The position numbers were made by a program, and so were the translations under genes. DNA of 64,000 nt from Ustilaginoidea virens. Lineage: Eukaryota > Ascomycota > Sordariomycetes > Hypocreales > Clavicipitaceae. The stretch is taken from contig NC_057322.1 in NCBI RefSeq assembly GCF_000687475.1, forward strand, positions 248,001 through 312,000. The letters run 5' to 3'. The notes under the pieces are model-generated. The model saw only the letters and a program-made list of their open reading frames with translations, was not told the origin of the DNA and made no database searches. Below are positions 12,165 to 23,188 of the stretch, piece by piece; the stretch's first letter is position 1; each line of letters starts with the position of its first letter.

Positions 12165-14168
12165 TCACAAAATCTCATCCATCTCATCCAGTGTCCGGCC
12201 CTTGGTCTCTGGAAGAAAGACAAACGACCATACCGCAGCTATAATCATCCAAGAAGCAAAGAAGAACCACGTGCCGTATCCAAACGACTTAAAGATGTAC
12301 GGCAGGGCTTTCGTGATTGCAAATTGCGTGAGCCTAAACCACGTAAGCATCTTCTCCAGCTTGCGGAAAATGGACGCAGCGGGATTCACCATTGAATAAG
12401 AGCAGCGTAAGTGCCCGTCAAGTTACGCAGTGCTCCAGGGAAGATTTCCGCAGAGACAATCCACGGGATGCCGTTCAGCCCAAACGACCAGCTACGTCAC
12501 AGTCAGATCAGGCCAGGCTTTCGCCGACATCGAGCAGAGACGCTGTTTCTTGGCATTTGCAACTCACAACACGGAATATATCATAATCATTGCAGTGGAA
12601 GCTCTTCCTCCAGCCGCGTTTGACGGGGAAAGGCTCTGTCCGGCGGCAATAACGTCTGCCGGGTGGCCAATCTTGACGTATGAGCCGACAATCCACAAGC
12701 AGACCGAGCACATGACGGACGAAACGATGGTAGGATTCCGTCTTCCCCAGACGTCAATGAGGAACCCGTAGAACGCGATCGACGCAATAGCTAGGATGCC
12801 GCTTGTAAGCAGGCAGCGCATAACGAGGCCGGCCATGTCGGGAAAGGGGCTCACCTTTGACCAAGCCGTAGATGCCGGTATAGAGCGCAACATCGCTTAT
12901 TCCGATCGAGGCAAACAGCGTCGGGGAGTAGTAGTTGATGGCGGCCGCGCCGGACATGTTCTGCAGGGCAAATGCGCAGAACACCAGCGCGACACGATTC
13001 CTCATGCCTTTTCGCGACAGTTCATACAGCATGCCTCTGAATAGCGCCCACGATTTTGCGCCGTACCTGTTTGCGATGTCGAGCTCGTCGGCCAAGCGGA
13101 GTCGGATCATGTCCAGGTCCTCTTGCAGGTCTGGGGCAGATAGTCTCAGCACATCGTCCATCATGGACACACTTACAGCTGCCTCGGCATAGACTTACAG
13201 ACATGCTCCCGCGGCAGCTTTCTGACCGCTTCAAGAACTCGCGTCGCCTCCTCCTCGCGACCCTTGCGCATTAGCCACAGCGGGCTTTCGTGCAGGAAGA
13301 AGCCCCCGACAAAGAGGACGCCCGCCGGGACGAGCTGCACCGCCATGGGCACCCGCCAGCTTGCGGTGGACGTGACATCCATGTGCTGGTTGATGCCGTA
13401 GTTGATCCAGAAGCCTACCAATGTGCCCAGCTGGTACGCGACCTCGAAGAGGCCCGTCAGGATTCCCCGGATGGACACTATCGACAGCTCTGCGATGTAG
13501 CTGGGGACAGTGGCGGTGATGGCGCCGCACGCGATTCCCGTGAGAACACGGCCGGCATCTGCAGTGTTCAGCGTGCGGTCCCTCGTGGCAACCTTTTACG
13601 GCGACTTACAAATGTAAGATAGTTGATGAGTGGCAGCCGTCATGAGACTTGCGCCGACCAGGAACAAGGCCACGTTTGCCTGCAAAGCCCATTTGCGGCC
13701 GACGCGCTCCGTTACTTTTTGCCGGTTAACAGAGAACAAGAACCAGGGATAGCAACGCGGAAACCCGTACCATTGCCGAGATCAAGCGCAGACGCCAGAA
13801 GGGGGAGGAGGGGCGGGAAGCACGACCCAACGTACAGAGAAAGCAGAGAATCGCGCCGAAAAAAGCACCCGCCTGGAACGCAGACGTAATGTTGCTCGAG
13901 ATTTCCGCCGCAGAACTCTTTTGAATATCAAACGCTGTCTTGAAGCTCTGTCTTGCAATGGTTGTGCCAACAAAAGCAGAATCGTATCCGAATCTGCGCA
14001 GATGCAGCCAGTCAGCATCACGTCTCGCATCAGATTTATAGCTGGGGGAATCCTGAGCGCGACGCACAGCACCGAGCCGGTGGCAATGATGGCAGCCTCC
14101 CCGTACAGCCGCCAGTTGTACACCTCCTTCGGCGTCGGCCGGTCTTCTTTCGCGTGGAAGCCTCCCAT
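12165..14168 (-). CDS. Quinate/sugar permease-like MFS transporter (SP family), 8 exons
   Basis: Hand-spliced exons are 14168-14068, 13993-13836, 13714-13610, 13558-13199, 13130-12855, 12790-12568, 12491-12390 and 12333-12165, giving 497 aa in frame. The N-terminus (EDRPTPKEVYNWRLY) is characteristic of fungal quinate-permease-like members of the sugar porter family. Further family signatures are GYDSAFVGTT, TERVGRKWAL, AGRVLTGIACG, HESPLWLMRKGR, the central GFLIDVWGRR, GLNGIPWIVSAEIFPGALR and the final PETKGRTLDEMDE. About 12 membrane helices are expected, at the plasma membrane, for proton-coupled uptake. Introns 2 and 7 have less ideal acceptors (AAAAAG and TTTAG). The last codon is uncertain because a strong GTGAGT follows. 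The start at 14168 was chosen because homologues begin close to EDRPTPK; an upstream in-frame extension exists. The neighbouring aldolase and regulator suggest import of a sugar acid or quinate-like compound. Confidence 0.88.
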
Positions 14169-14826
14169 GGTGAATGCTTGTTCCAAAACAACCTCGTAGC
14201 GGCCAAACACGATGCTTGAGGCAAGGATTGGCTCTGGTATATTCTGGGGAAACATGCCTCTATTTAGCTGATTTGGTAAACGAGGGGCCGTCGGCAGGCC
14301 GAAGCTGGGGAAGCGTGGTGGCTTGCCGTCTAGCGTTACATAGCTTGGAACGGGGAGACTACGAGGCATAGCATTGGCCGCTTCCGTGTCCGTGTCCCTC
14401 CCCAATTGGGGCCGGGTTCTGTCCCAATCCGCTCATCTTTGGGCGCTTGGGGATTGGTAGGAAAAGAAATGCTTGGTGGAATAGGTGGCTTGGCTTGTCG
14501 GTAGTCGGATGAATCCTGACCTGGCGTTTTTACGACTCCCTTTGCCGACAACCGACCCGACCCGATCGATGCGATGAGATGCCTGGCCAAGAGCGCACAC
14601 GAATCTGCCAGCAGGAATGAAGCGTCTTGTAAACAAGGCCGTAAACATTTGATAGGCACGCAGGCATCAACATTTCAGATAGACAACGCAAGGGGGAATG
14701 TATTCAGATAGACAACGCAAGGGGGAATGTATTCAGTCCAAGAAGCGAAACGCAAGCGTCGTATTCATCACTACTAGTCAATGAAAAAAGCAAGCACTCC
14801 AATTTAGTCCCAGGGCTTTCGTTGGA
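14169..14826. repeat. Intergenic spacer with a 2 x 29-bp perfect tandem duplication
   Basis: Permease promoter region and aldolase 3' flank. The 29-bp unit beginning CAGATAGACAACGCAAGG occurs at 14676-14704 and again, identically, at 14705-14733, followed by the first bases of a third copy. It lies about 510 bp upstream of the permease start. Its role is unknown. Confidence 0.85.
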
Positions 14827-15933
14827 TCAAGCTGCGTCTCGCTTTAACAGCGCTTCTTCAACTTCTCGCAACGACTCAACCGTGCTTAATATCCAGGCCT
14901 GCTTCTCCGTGTCGCAAAACTCGGGATAAGGTCTTCTGCAATGCCAACTTCCTTCGGGATACCCTCTCAACTTGGCCACAGCCCATTTTGTGCCGTTAAT
15001 CCCTCCTTTGCCGAACCCTACTTCCATTTGCGCGAGCTTGAGTTGCAAAAGCCGAGCCTTATCGACCTCCCCTCCGTGGTAAAGCTTGATAATTCGCCGG
15101 CAGACCTATGAGGTGGTGAATTTCGGGTTTCTCTCGTCACATTCGTACAGAATCAGTGGGTTGACAGCTTACCTGGGGATACAGGTTGGCAACGCCCGTA
15201 ATCGCACCGACGCCCCCAACCGACAGCGCAGGAACAAGCCAATCGCTCTGTCCTGCCAACGCCACGAATTCATCGGCCAAGAAATTGGCAGAAATCCGCG
15301 CGACTTTTGCGATTCCCCCGCAAGTCAGTTTCACACCAGCTATATTCTTATGCTTTCCGAGACGGCCCAGGATTTCCGAATCGAGGTCAATTCCAGCTGC
15401 CACGCCGGGGAAGTTGTAGATTATAATTGGCAGCGGACTCGACGCCGCCACGTCTTCAAAAAAGGCGGCAATTGCGGCGGGGGTCATGGCAAAGTGGAAG
15501 TAACTGGGTGTTAGTACAAGGGCGTAGTCGCCGCCGGCTTCCTTGGCGAGTACAGTTTCTGCGATCACATCCTTTGTGCACTGACTGGTTGTGCCGACCG
15601 TTATCACGACATCTGGGCTACCTAGAGACGTGGCTATCTCGCGGGTATCTGAGACTAGTCTCGATTTTTCTCGCGGCGAGAGGGTGACGGCTTCGCCATT
15701 GGTTCCGGCAATGACCACTGGGGGTTGTGTGGGTAAGCGTTTGCTGGCGAATGCACGAAGGAGGGGGATCAAGGCGTACCTCCATCTACACCGGATTCAA
15801 TGAGATATCGGATGTGTTGTTTTTGGAGAGTCCAGTCGATGTCTTGCGTCTTGGTGTTTTGGAACCACGTTAGGCAAGGGACGTGGATCCCCGAAAGCAG
15901 AGGCTGGGACTTGTTTGGCGCGGCTGCCTCCAT
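14827..15933 (-). CDS. DHDPS/NAL-family class I aldolase (2-oxo-acid aldolase)
   Basis: Three exons (15933-15780, 15717-15173, 15105-14827; introns of 62 and 67 nt) give 325 aa, the usual length of the dihydrodipicolinate synthase/N-acetylneuraminate lyase superfamily. Visible active-site elements are GTNGEA (about 56-61), the tyrosine in YNFPG (Y152) and the Schiff-base lysine in GVKLTCGG (K181). This supports a pyruvate-forming aldolase. Fungi do not make lysine through dihydrodipicolinate, so the likely roles are 4-hydroxy-2-oxoglutarate aldolase or a 2-keto-3-deoxy-sugar-acid aldolase (as in galacturonate or rhamnose breakdown). The sequence alone does not decide. No mitochondrial presequence is obvious, so it is probably cytosolic. 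It lies between a quinate-like permease and a Zn2Cys6 regulator on the same strand, which suggests a shared catabolic task. A four-copy 9-bp repeat lies in its short promoter. Confidence 0.88.
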
Positions 15934-16094
15934 TTTGAAGCTGCTCTTTGGAAGCTTCTGGTGAAAAATATGTGCGCAGAATATACGAGAGAATGCAAAG
16001 TGAGTTGCAAGCAACTTGCTGGCTTAAGATCAGTGTCTCTGGGAGAAGAGATATAGTGAACACGGCCGCAAGCTTTATGGCGTCGTCCGCGACC

Positions 16095-16130
16095 GACCGT
16101 AGCGACCGTAGCGACCGTAGCGACCGTAGC
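16095..16130. repeat. Four perfect copies of a 9-bp repeat in the aldolase promoter
   Basis: GACCGTAGC is repeated four times without change, about 160-200 bp upstream of the aldolase ATG and inside the 310-bp gap between the aldolase and the regulator gene. The unit contains CGG read from the minus strand, the half-site favoured by Zn2Cys6 proteins. An operator role is only a guess. Confidence 0.8.
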
Positions 16131-16243
16131 GATTGGTTTGTTGTTGCCGATTGCCGACAAACGCGACATCAGAGTACCAGTAAAAATGACGGCTGGTTTA
16201 TCATGCTGAAAAGCACGATCCACCAAAGCATTTTCGCCCATGC

Positions 16244-18146
16244 TCATACGATAGCGAAGCATGAATTATGTACCGAATGCATCACCGACCGAATATCTAT
16301 CCTCTGCTTTGCGGCATCCTGTCTTGCCTGGACCTCTTCTAGCACTTTGGTCGTCAACCGCGCATTGCCTGCTACCTTCTCCATGCGCAAGATCTGCTCT
16401 TTGATCCATAGTCTTTCTCCCTCGTCTCCTTCCTCAGCTCCGAGCATGAGTAGCGGCCAGAGCATGGTAACGGGCAGGTTTTCTGAAGGGTCCAGCTCGT
16501 CTACAATCCAGTGCGCCATCGTGCGGATGTGAGCCAAGGCATCCTCTGCCTCCTTGGTTAGTGGGAGAGATTTGTATGCCACTCGATGGAGGTGGACCCT
16601 GCAGGCATAGAAGTTGGACAGGTATGTTCGATACGTTCTTGTGATGGAGCCGGAAAGAGCACGCGAGAGGTGTGGTTCCGTTACTTTTCCTGCTATCGCT
16701 AGGTCCATCAGCAGAGGGCGGTGGTCGTACAGCGAACGAAGTCCTGCGGCGATTGATGCGCCGATATTCACTACTTCAATCTCGTCCTCCACGGTGCCCC
16801 GAGATCGGTGCCATGGGTCGATCTTGGATATCCGACCGCTGAAACTCTGCACTTTTTGGAAGAAGACAAGTCCTGGGTGGTAGAGAGTTTGGAACAGAAC
16901 GTCCTCGACCGCATCCTCGACCACATCAAGGTGCGTTTCGGGACTGTCCGTGTTGCAGCCATGGCAGGCTGGAGAGTTTTCCGTCAGGATTGCCTCATTA
17001 TCGTCGATGAGAAATAAACCCTCTCCTCCAGCTGACACAGCCCGTGCGTCCAACAGGCGGATCCAAAGGAGAAACTGCTTCTCAGTGCATGAAAAGGTCG
17101 TTTTATCTGCGCCTTGGAAGACATTGAAGGCCCTTTTCAGATGGGCGTGAGCCGCCTCCATCCTTGTCTCCAAAATGTCAATGTAGCAAAGAAAGAAGAG
17201 CACCACCAGAGCATGTTCACGGTGGTGACTGTAGCTCAACGAGGCTGGTTCGGCCAAACTGGTCAGGGCAGATGATGCCTTCTGGTAGTAGAAGATTCCG
17301 TCTTCGACATGCACGTTGCCCTTTCGAGCCATTAGCAAGGCTGAAAAGGCGCATATCGCGTTTCTGACCATGGAGGACATTCGCGCCATGCCCACTACGT
17401 CATGCCGTACCGTTGACCACTTCTGCCGCGCCTCGACATCCTCCAGAAGTGGCAGTGTTAGTGAATCGACAAAAAACCTGATGAATTCACCGTCATCCAG
17501 TTCGCTAGACTTGTTTTTGGGTCGACTCGTCCAGTGAGGTTGGGGGCTACAGACGCTCGAGTCGCCGCCTCCGGCAACTTCTTCTGTTGGTCGGTTTGGC
17601 CGCTCAGATATTGCCTGCGCGTCGGGTCAGCACATGTAAATATTCGGTGTATTCACGCCAATGTGTATGTTACATAGTCGAGCGAATCACCCAATGGTCC
17701 TCTGCTGAGGTCGTCGTTGTACTCTGACCATGGCAGATTTCGCATCAAGGGCATAGAATCGAATCCATCGGCGGGCAGAAACGAGGGATCCAAGGTTTCG
17801 CTCCATGCCAAGGGTAGAGAATCGTCCGGTGTTGCAAATTGCTGCAACCGCAGGAGCTGGTCGGCCGAAGGTGATGTTGATGGAACAGGCGCACGACGTG
17901 GGAATGCCCATATACATTCCATGTTGAGCCTCTCGCAATGGGAGCACTTTGGATGCTGCTCGTTGCATTTCACCTTGCGTTGCCTGGTCGCCGCTGGTTA
18001 GCGTACAGGCAGGCAGGGTCATGAGTGACGCTTTTGCTCGCTCGGGCAACACACTTGCATGTTAGACATCCACTGCGGGACCGCATATATTTTCGCGTTG
18101 CTGATGGAGTGCCAACTCCCGTGCCTTGTACGTGGCTCGAAATCAT
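16244..18146 (-). CDS. Zn2Cys6 transcription factor next to the aldolase
   Basis: Exons 18146-18055, 17983-17674 and 17614-16244 give 590 aa. The first intron (71 nt) splits the zinc cluster; splicing rebuilds GCLTCKQRKVKC followed by NEQHPKCSHCERLNMEC. The six cysteines are C27, C30, C37, C44, C47 and C54, in the spacing C-x2-C-x6-C-x6-C-x2-C-x6-C. The long third exon is a helical middle/C-terminal region of the kind seen in fungal regulators, with LWIRLLDARAV and a region of helices around ALVVLFFLCYIDILETRMEAA. The protein should act in the nucleus on CGG-type sites. It lies 310 bp upstream of the aldolase on the same strand, so it is a good candidate for a pathway-specific regulator of the aldolase and permease. 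That link is inference from position only. Confidence 0.87.
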
Positions 18147-20472
18147 TTCCGTTGATTTGGCACGGCGATTCTGGCGGGCGAAACAGGCAAGTCTTGTAAG
18201 GTATGCCGAGACCTTGGCAGTATTACCTTGCCTAGCATCACTTTAGAATTGCCAAACCATGTAGTGATGAAGGCCGAGACCGGTGGAGAGAGGTTGCCAG
18301 TCCTGGCCACTGTTTGTTGTGGTGAGTAGCATCGTATCAAAGCTCAGAACCATCACAATTCTGGGGCCAACTTGAGGAACTGCGGGGTTGTCATCGGTTG
18401 TCATCCCCTTTACGACTCTGTACGTACCTGGCAGGTACATACCTCGGGTCAAAACACCCCAAAATGGCAACGCCACACCAAGTGTGGCTCAGGAAGTTGG
18501 TGGATTGACTGGATAGTTGCAGTGCGATGCGGCGGAGTCGGAATGCGGCGACTGGTTGCACTGACGGTCAATTGGGTCTTGTTGCGTCTGGCGTTTTGGC
18601 ACAACTCTAGTTCTGACAATGACAAATCCGACTCGGCACCTCTATCGACAATCGAATAACTTGCGTAGTGTACTGTCGCAGCATGAACCCCTTGATATTG
18701 GGCCTTGATTGTAGGTCAAGGAGAATGTGTGCCCACCAGCCGTTTACAAGGTTCGCCTAGCATCTGCTGGCTGGGGCCATGTACCAACAGTACCTGTTAC
18801 AGCGTACAGACCCACAACTTCAGCCGTCTGTGTTACATCAGATCAGACCGTCTCCAGCGAAGGGGCACCACCGCTATATCCACGGAGTAGCATCAGCGCT
18901 AGTACATTATCAATACAGGAGTGGTTTTTTACATAGTAACATTATCAACGCAGAGTCACCATCGAAGCAGTGGATGAATCATGTAGCGGAATTATTAACA
19001 TGGCGGCAAGATATTAAGATAGTGTGCCCTATTCCTTAATAACCGCAGCACCTCACTGCTCGTCAGTCGCACATCCTACCAGTTGACCTTATTACGGCTC
19101 GGCAACTCGGTCAACAAGATATTCACGGCAAGTCATTAATAGACGCGCGAAAACTGATTTTGATGGCGAAAAATATTTTACACCTTATGTTGAGTGTGAT
19201 GCTTCGTATTACGCCACCATCACAAACAAATGATTGTCTTACTGCGTGATGAGGGGACTTGGACCTGGAAGTGCCTAATTATCCCCAAATCCTATGTCAA
19301 TACCAATAGTTACCGCGGCTAAGGGGACCGACATCCTGCAACTTGGCTGGGCCTTCTGAGATGTGCTGGGCATCGCCCATAGAATCGCCTCCACCTACAT
19401 CCCCGGACCTAGAGCATAACAGGCACCAGCACCTTTTGTGGCTTGGATGCTTCCCGACCTGATAGCAAGTTATGATGACGCGTCTCGGCGGAGACGAGAT
19501 CTAAGAAAGGATTCATCGGAGAAGCCAGTACGGAGTAAGCGGCCCAACATACAAATGAGTGCCTAGTCCGCTGCGCCTTCTCCCGTGACATTGCAATTCA
19601 TCAGCTACATACCTCCTAGTGTCATCAGTAGCGTTGGAGGTATTTAGTTACAGTTGTGGATGGTGATATTGCCTATCTGGTAGGTCCCTACCTTATATAT
19701 CGTCTATAGTACAGCCTGCTTACTACCTATGGACCTTAGTAATAGTCCCTCCTAGTGTCCTTTCCACGAGCGCCAGACACGTGTCGTTTAAGCTCAGGTG
19801 GCTTGATCAGTGGACTCAATCATCTGTGCCAATTGATATGCGGGGGATCCGCAAAGTAGGGCTGGCAGCTGACCAATCACTCTCGGCCGGCTGGAAAGCA
19901 GTTGAGATGTAGCGGGAAGCATGCCAAGGGCGTAACCAAAGTCTTGAATTCTGTATTAAAAAATGGCGGATTGTGTCGCTATTTCTGCCACTTCATCTCA
20001 GGCCGCGTTACATATCACCAGTTAAACATATGATTACAAGACAATCGTAGCAAAGGGCACCTGGGGTCAATTCAAATGGTCAACTGTCTGGTGGAGTCGA
20101 TCGTCTCGGCGATAAACCTAGCGCGCCAGTACTAACACCCACCCACTTACCCGCCCGCACAACGTGCTGCAAAAGCTCCACCATGCTATGCCATGCGGAC
20201 GGCGCCCCCGATTCCCAAACACCGCAATCGGCTACTGCCAGAAGCGCCCGGCCATCATGAGAGGAAAGAAACGAAAAAGACAATTGTCATTCCTCTCCAG
20301 GGCTGAAACGCTCGGCGACCCCAGCCCTTCATATGGCAGAGTCCTGCTCTCGTCTTGACAGTCAGGGCCATCTCCTCCCCTCATTCTTTTGTTGGCAACT
20401 GCGGACTTGTTTTTCCTTCGGGTCCAGCATCCAATTGTCGGACCAATCAGTTGGAAATCCTGATGAGACAAC
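18147..20472. other. Long spacer, no gene recognised
   Basis: About 2.3 kb between divergently transcribed genes (regulator to the left, phospholipase to the right). The centre (about 18.9-20.0 kb) is richer in A/T, and the short string CTCCTAGTGTC occurs twice (about 19614 and 19749), which could be a trace of an old repeat. It must include both promoters. No open frame with a recognisable product. Confidence 0.45.
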
Positions 20473-22469
20473 ATGAGCCGGCTCATGCGTCTTCTATTCG
20501 CCGCCTCTGTCGTCGGCCTAGGTGCATTTCCCTCGCTTGGCGCCGCGGCTGCCGTCAACATTGCCATCGAACCACATGACAGCGGTATGGCTTTCAGAAA
20601 AACCCGCCGTCTACTTGTTCAAGCCACTTCTAATAAATGATTAGACGCCATAAAGATAGCCACCATTCAGGAGCGTGGATATGCTCCCGCATCTGACAAG
20701 TGTCCGAGCAGCCGACCCGAGGTACGAAGCGGCCCCTCGCTGAGTCCGCGGGAAAAGGCATGGCTTCCAAAACGCCGACAACAGACAATCTCCCACATCA
20801 GAGACTTTCTCAAAAGAAACGCCATTCCCGGCTTCGACAGTGACAAATACCTCGGCGGAGTCGGGCCCGACTCCCCGGCTCTACCCAACATCGGTATCGC
20901 GGTTTCTGGTGGCGGCTACCGGGCCATGCTCACTGGAGCTGGAGCCGTCGCTGCTTTCGACAGCAGATCTCCAGGAAGTACTTCCAAAGGCAACATCGGA
21001 GGTCTTTTACAGAGCGCAACGTACCTGTCGGGCTTGTCGGGCGGAGGCTGGCTTGTCGGCAGCATCTACGCCAACAATTTTACGACCATACAGGCTGCTG
21101 TCAACTCAGGACGCATCTGGCAGTTTGGACGGTCTATACTGAAAGGTCCGAGACTATTCCTACTGGATGCTTGGACGGAGCGTACTTCTGCAAAGGCGTA
21201 TGCTAACGAGACGTAGGTCCCGCGGGTATGACAACATCGGAGTACTACGCCCTCATTTTCCTTGAGCAAGTACGCAAGAAGCACAAGGAGGGATATCGAC
21301 GGACAATCACCGACTACTGGGGCCGGATGCTGTCATACCAACTGGTGGATGCAAAGGACGGCGGATCGGGCGTTAGCTTCTCGTCCATCGCCGAAATGCC
21401 CGATTTTGCGGCCGGAGGAGCTCCCCTCCCTATCCTCGTCGCCGACAGTCGCGCACCCGGTCAAAAGCGCACCACTCTAGACGATGCGATGTTTGAAATC
21501 AACCCCTGGGAGCTGGGATCGTCGGATTCTGTGCTCAACGGATTCGTGCCTCTCAAATACGTAGGGTCCAACTTTGACAATGGCAAAATCCCCAGTCAGG
21601 AGCCTTGCGTAACTGGCTTTGATAATGTAGGGTACGTCATGGGAACTTCGAGCAGTCTCTTCAACCAGATTGTTTTGCGCCTCCGGGATAACCCCGCCCA
21701 GTACGTCCCGCCCGATGTGCCAAAGTCCACGGTCAAGATGGTCGTGTCGGTCCTAAGGGGGCTTAGCTTTGCCAACTACGACATTGCCGACTGGGGGCCA
21801 AACCCATTCCGAGGCTGGAACAGGGCGGCAAACAAGGCCGCGCGCGCGGATAGTCTCACGCTTGTTGATGGCGGAGTAGACGAGCAAAACGTCCCTTTCC
21901 TTCCGCATTTGCAGCCGAGCCGCAAAGTAGACGTCGTGTTTGCTGTGGACTCGACTGCGGACAGAAACTCGTGGCCGGATGGCTCGTCGCCCATGACCAC
22001 GTACCAGCGCTCGCTAAGGCCCGTGTCCGGCGGCACGGGCAGCTTTCCCGTCATCCCCGGCCGCAACACGTTTGTCAACCTGGGACTCAATACCCGGCCA
22101 ACCTTTTTCGGTTGCAATTCAGCCAACACCAGCACCCCAGCCCCTCTGGTCGTCTACCTGCCAAACTACCCGTATCTGTTTCGGTCAAACATCTCGACGT
22201 TTTCCCTGACGGTTAGCAACACCATGCGAGACGCACTGATTGCCAACGGCTGGGCTGTCGCTACCCAGCTCAACGGCGCTCGCGACCAGGACTGGCCCGT
22301 CTGCGTCAGCTGCGCCATGATTCAGCGCAGTCTTGAGCGGACAAAAACTGCGCTACCGAGCAAATGCAAGGAGTGCTTCAGTCGCTACTGCTGGAATGGT
22401 ACGATTGATGAGCGTGAACCCGCCAAAGGATACTATCCACCGCTTTACGGGAAGGAGTTCGTTGGTTGA
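20473..22469 (+). CDS. Secreted phospholipase B / lysophospholipase
   Basis: Exons 20473-20584, 20645-21145 and 21217-22469 (introns of 60 and 71 nt, the second with a clear CTAAC branch site) give 621 aa. A hydrophobic leader (MSRLMRLLFAASVVGLGAFP) indicates secretion. Catalytic features of the fungal PLB/cPLA2-type family are present: SGGGYRAML (oxyanion-hole region, about 125-133), the nucleophile serine in GLSGGGW (S169) and the acidic partner in LVDGGVDEQN (D422). Several N-glycosylation sequons and a cysteine-rich C-terminal part (CVSCAMIQRS, CKECFSRYC) fit the family. No long hydrophobic GPI tail is visible, so the enzyme is probably released or wall-bound. It should remove acyl chains from phospholipids and lysophospholipids, in nutrient release or host-membrane attack. 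The second intron has a weak donor (GTCCGA); the frame and protein continuity (SILKGPAGMTTSEYY) support it. Confidence 0.92.
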
Positions 22470-23188
22470 GGGGGCGGAAGCAGAGCGCTGGTGCCATTGT
22501 GCTGAGGCCCACCTCGAATAGCATTACCCTTTTTATTTCTTAATTTTTATAGAATCGGTCCAGCTTTAGCTTGTTTATCCTTACATAAATAACCAAAAAA
22601 AAATTTAAAATTCAAAGATAAGGGGGATCAGCACTAGGAGAACACTATACTAAACGAACAAGAATTTTTATATCAACTTATTTTCTCAAATTTAGGGTTA
22701 TTATCATTAACATAAACGTGTTTATCTTCTCTATATAACAAAGGGTTCTTACCTTTTAAGTATTGACTGATAGTTTTCCTATCACCTTTTAGATGATTAG
22801 CTATAACAATGAAGATAGTAATAGTCATGATGATAATGAAGCTGAAATTTTTTTTTGAATTTAGAGAATCTTCAGATGAAGAGATTGCTCGGTTCATAGC
22901 CGTTAAGACCGCTGTCGAACTCTCGTTATTCATGTAGACATAATAAAAGTCATGGAGCGGTGTCTGTTGTGCACTTCCACGGGAGGGAGGGCTTGTACTT
23001 GTCACTTCAATTTCACGGCCATGTAGCTATTTGAATTTTGCCACGATCCAGGATGCCAGCGAGTGGTTAGTCGGAATTACAACATTGAACCTATATAATT
23101 AAAATACGCCGCTCGGGCCAATGACATATGGGAGGAAATTTCGTGCAGTCAAATACGCTAACCCAAGTAATCCTTGTTTCTTTGCAAG
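22470..23188. other. AT-rich islet with a possible 110-codon membrane ORF
   Basis: Roughly 22530-22930 is strikingly AT-rich compared with both neighbours. On the minus strand an ATG-started frame (23005-22673) encodes 110 aa with one strongly hydrophobic segment (FSFIIIMTITIFIVIA) followed by a basic tail. I do not recognise it, and it may be chance. It could also be the shared 3' flanks of two converging genes (phospholipase and membrane protein). Confidence 0.3.

Noticed and set aside
13782..14405. 79-residue N-terminal extension of the permease (start at 14405)
   Set aside because: Quinate-permease-type proteins begin within a few residues of EDRPTPK, so the ATG at 14168 fits better.
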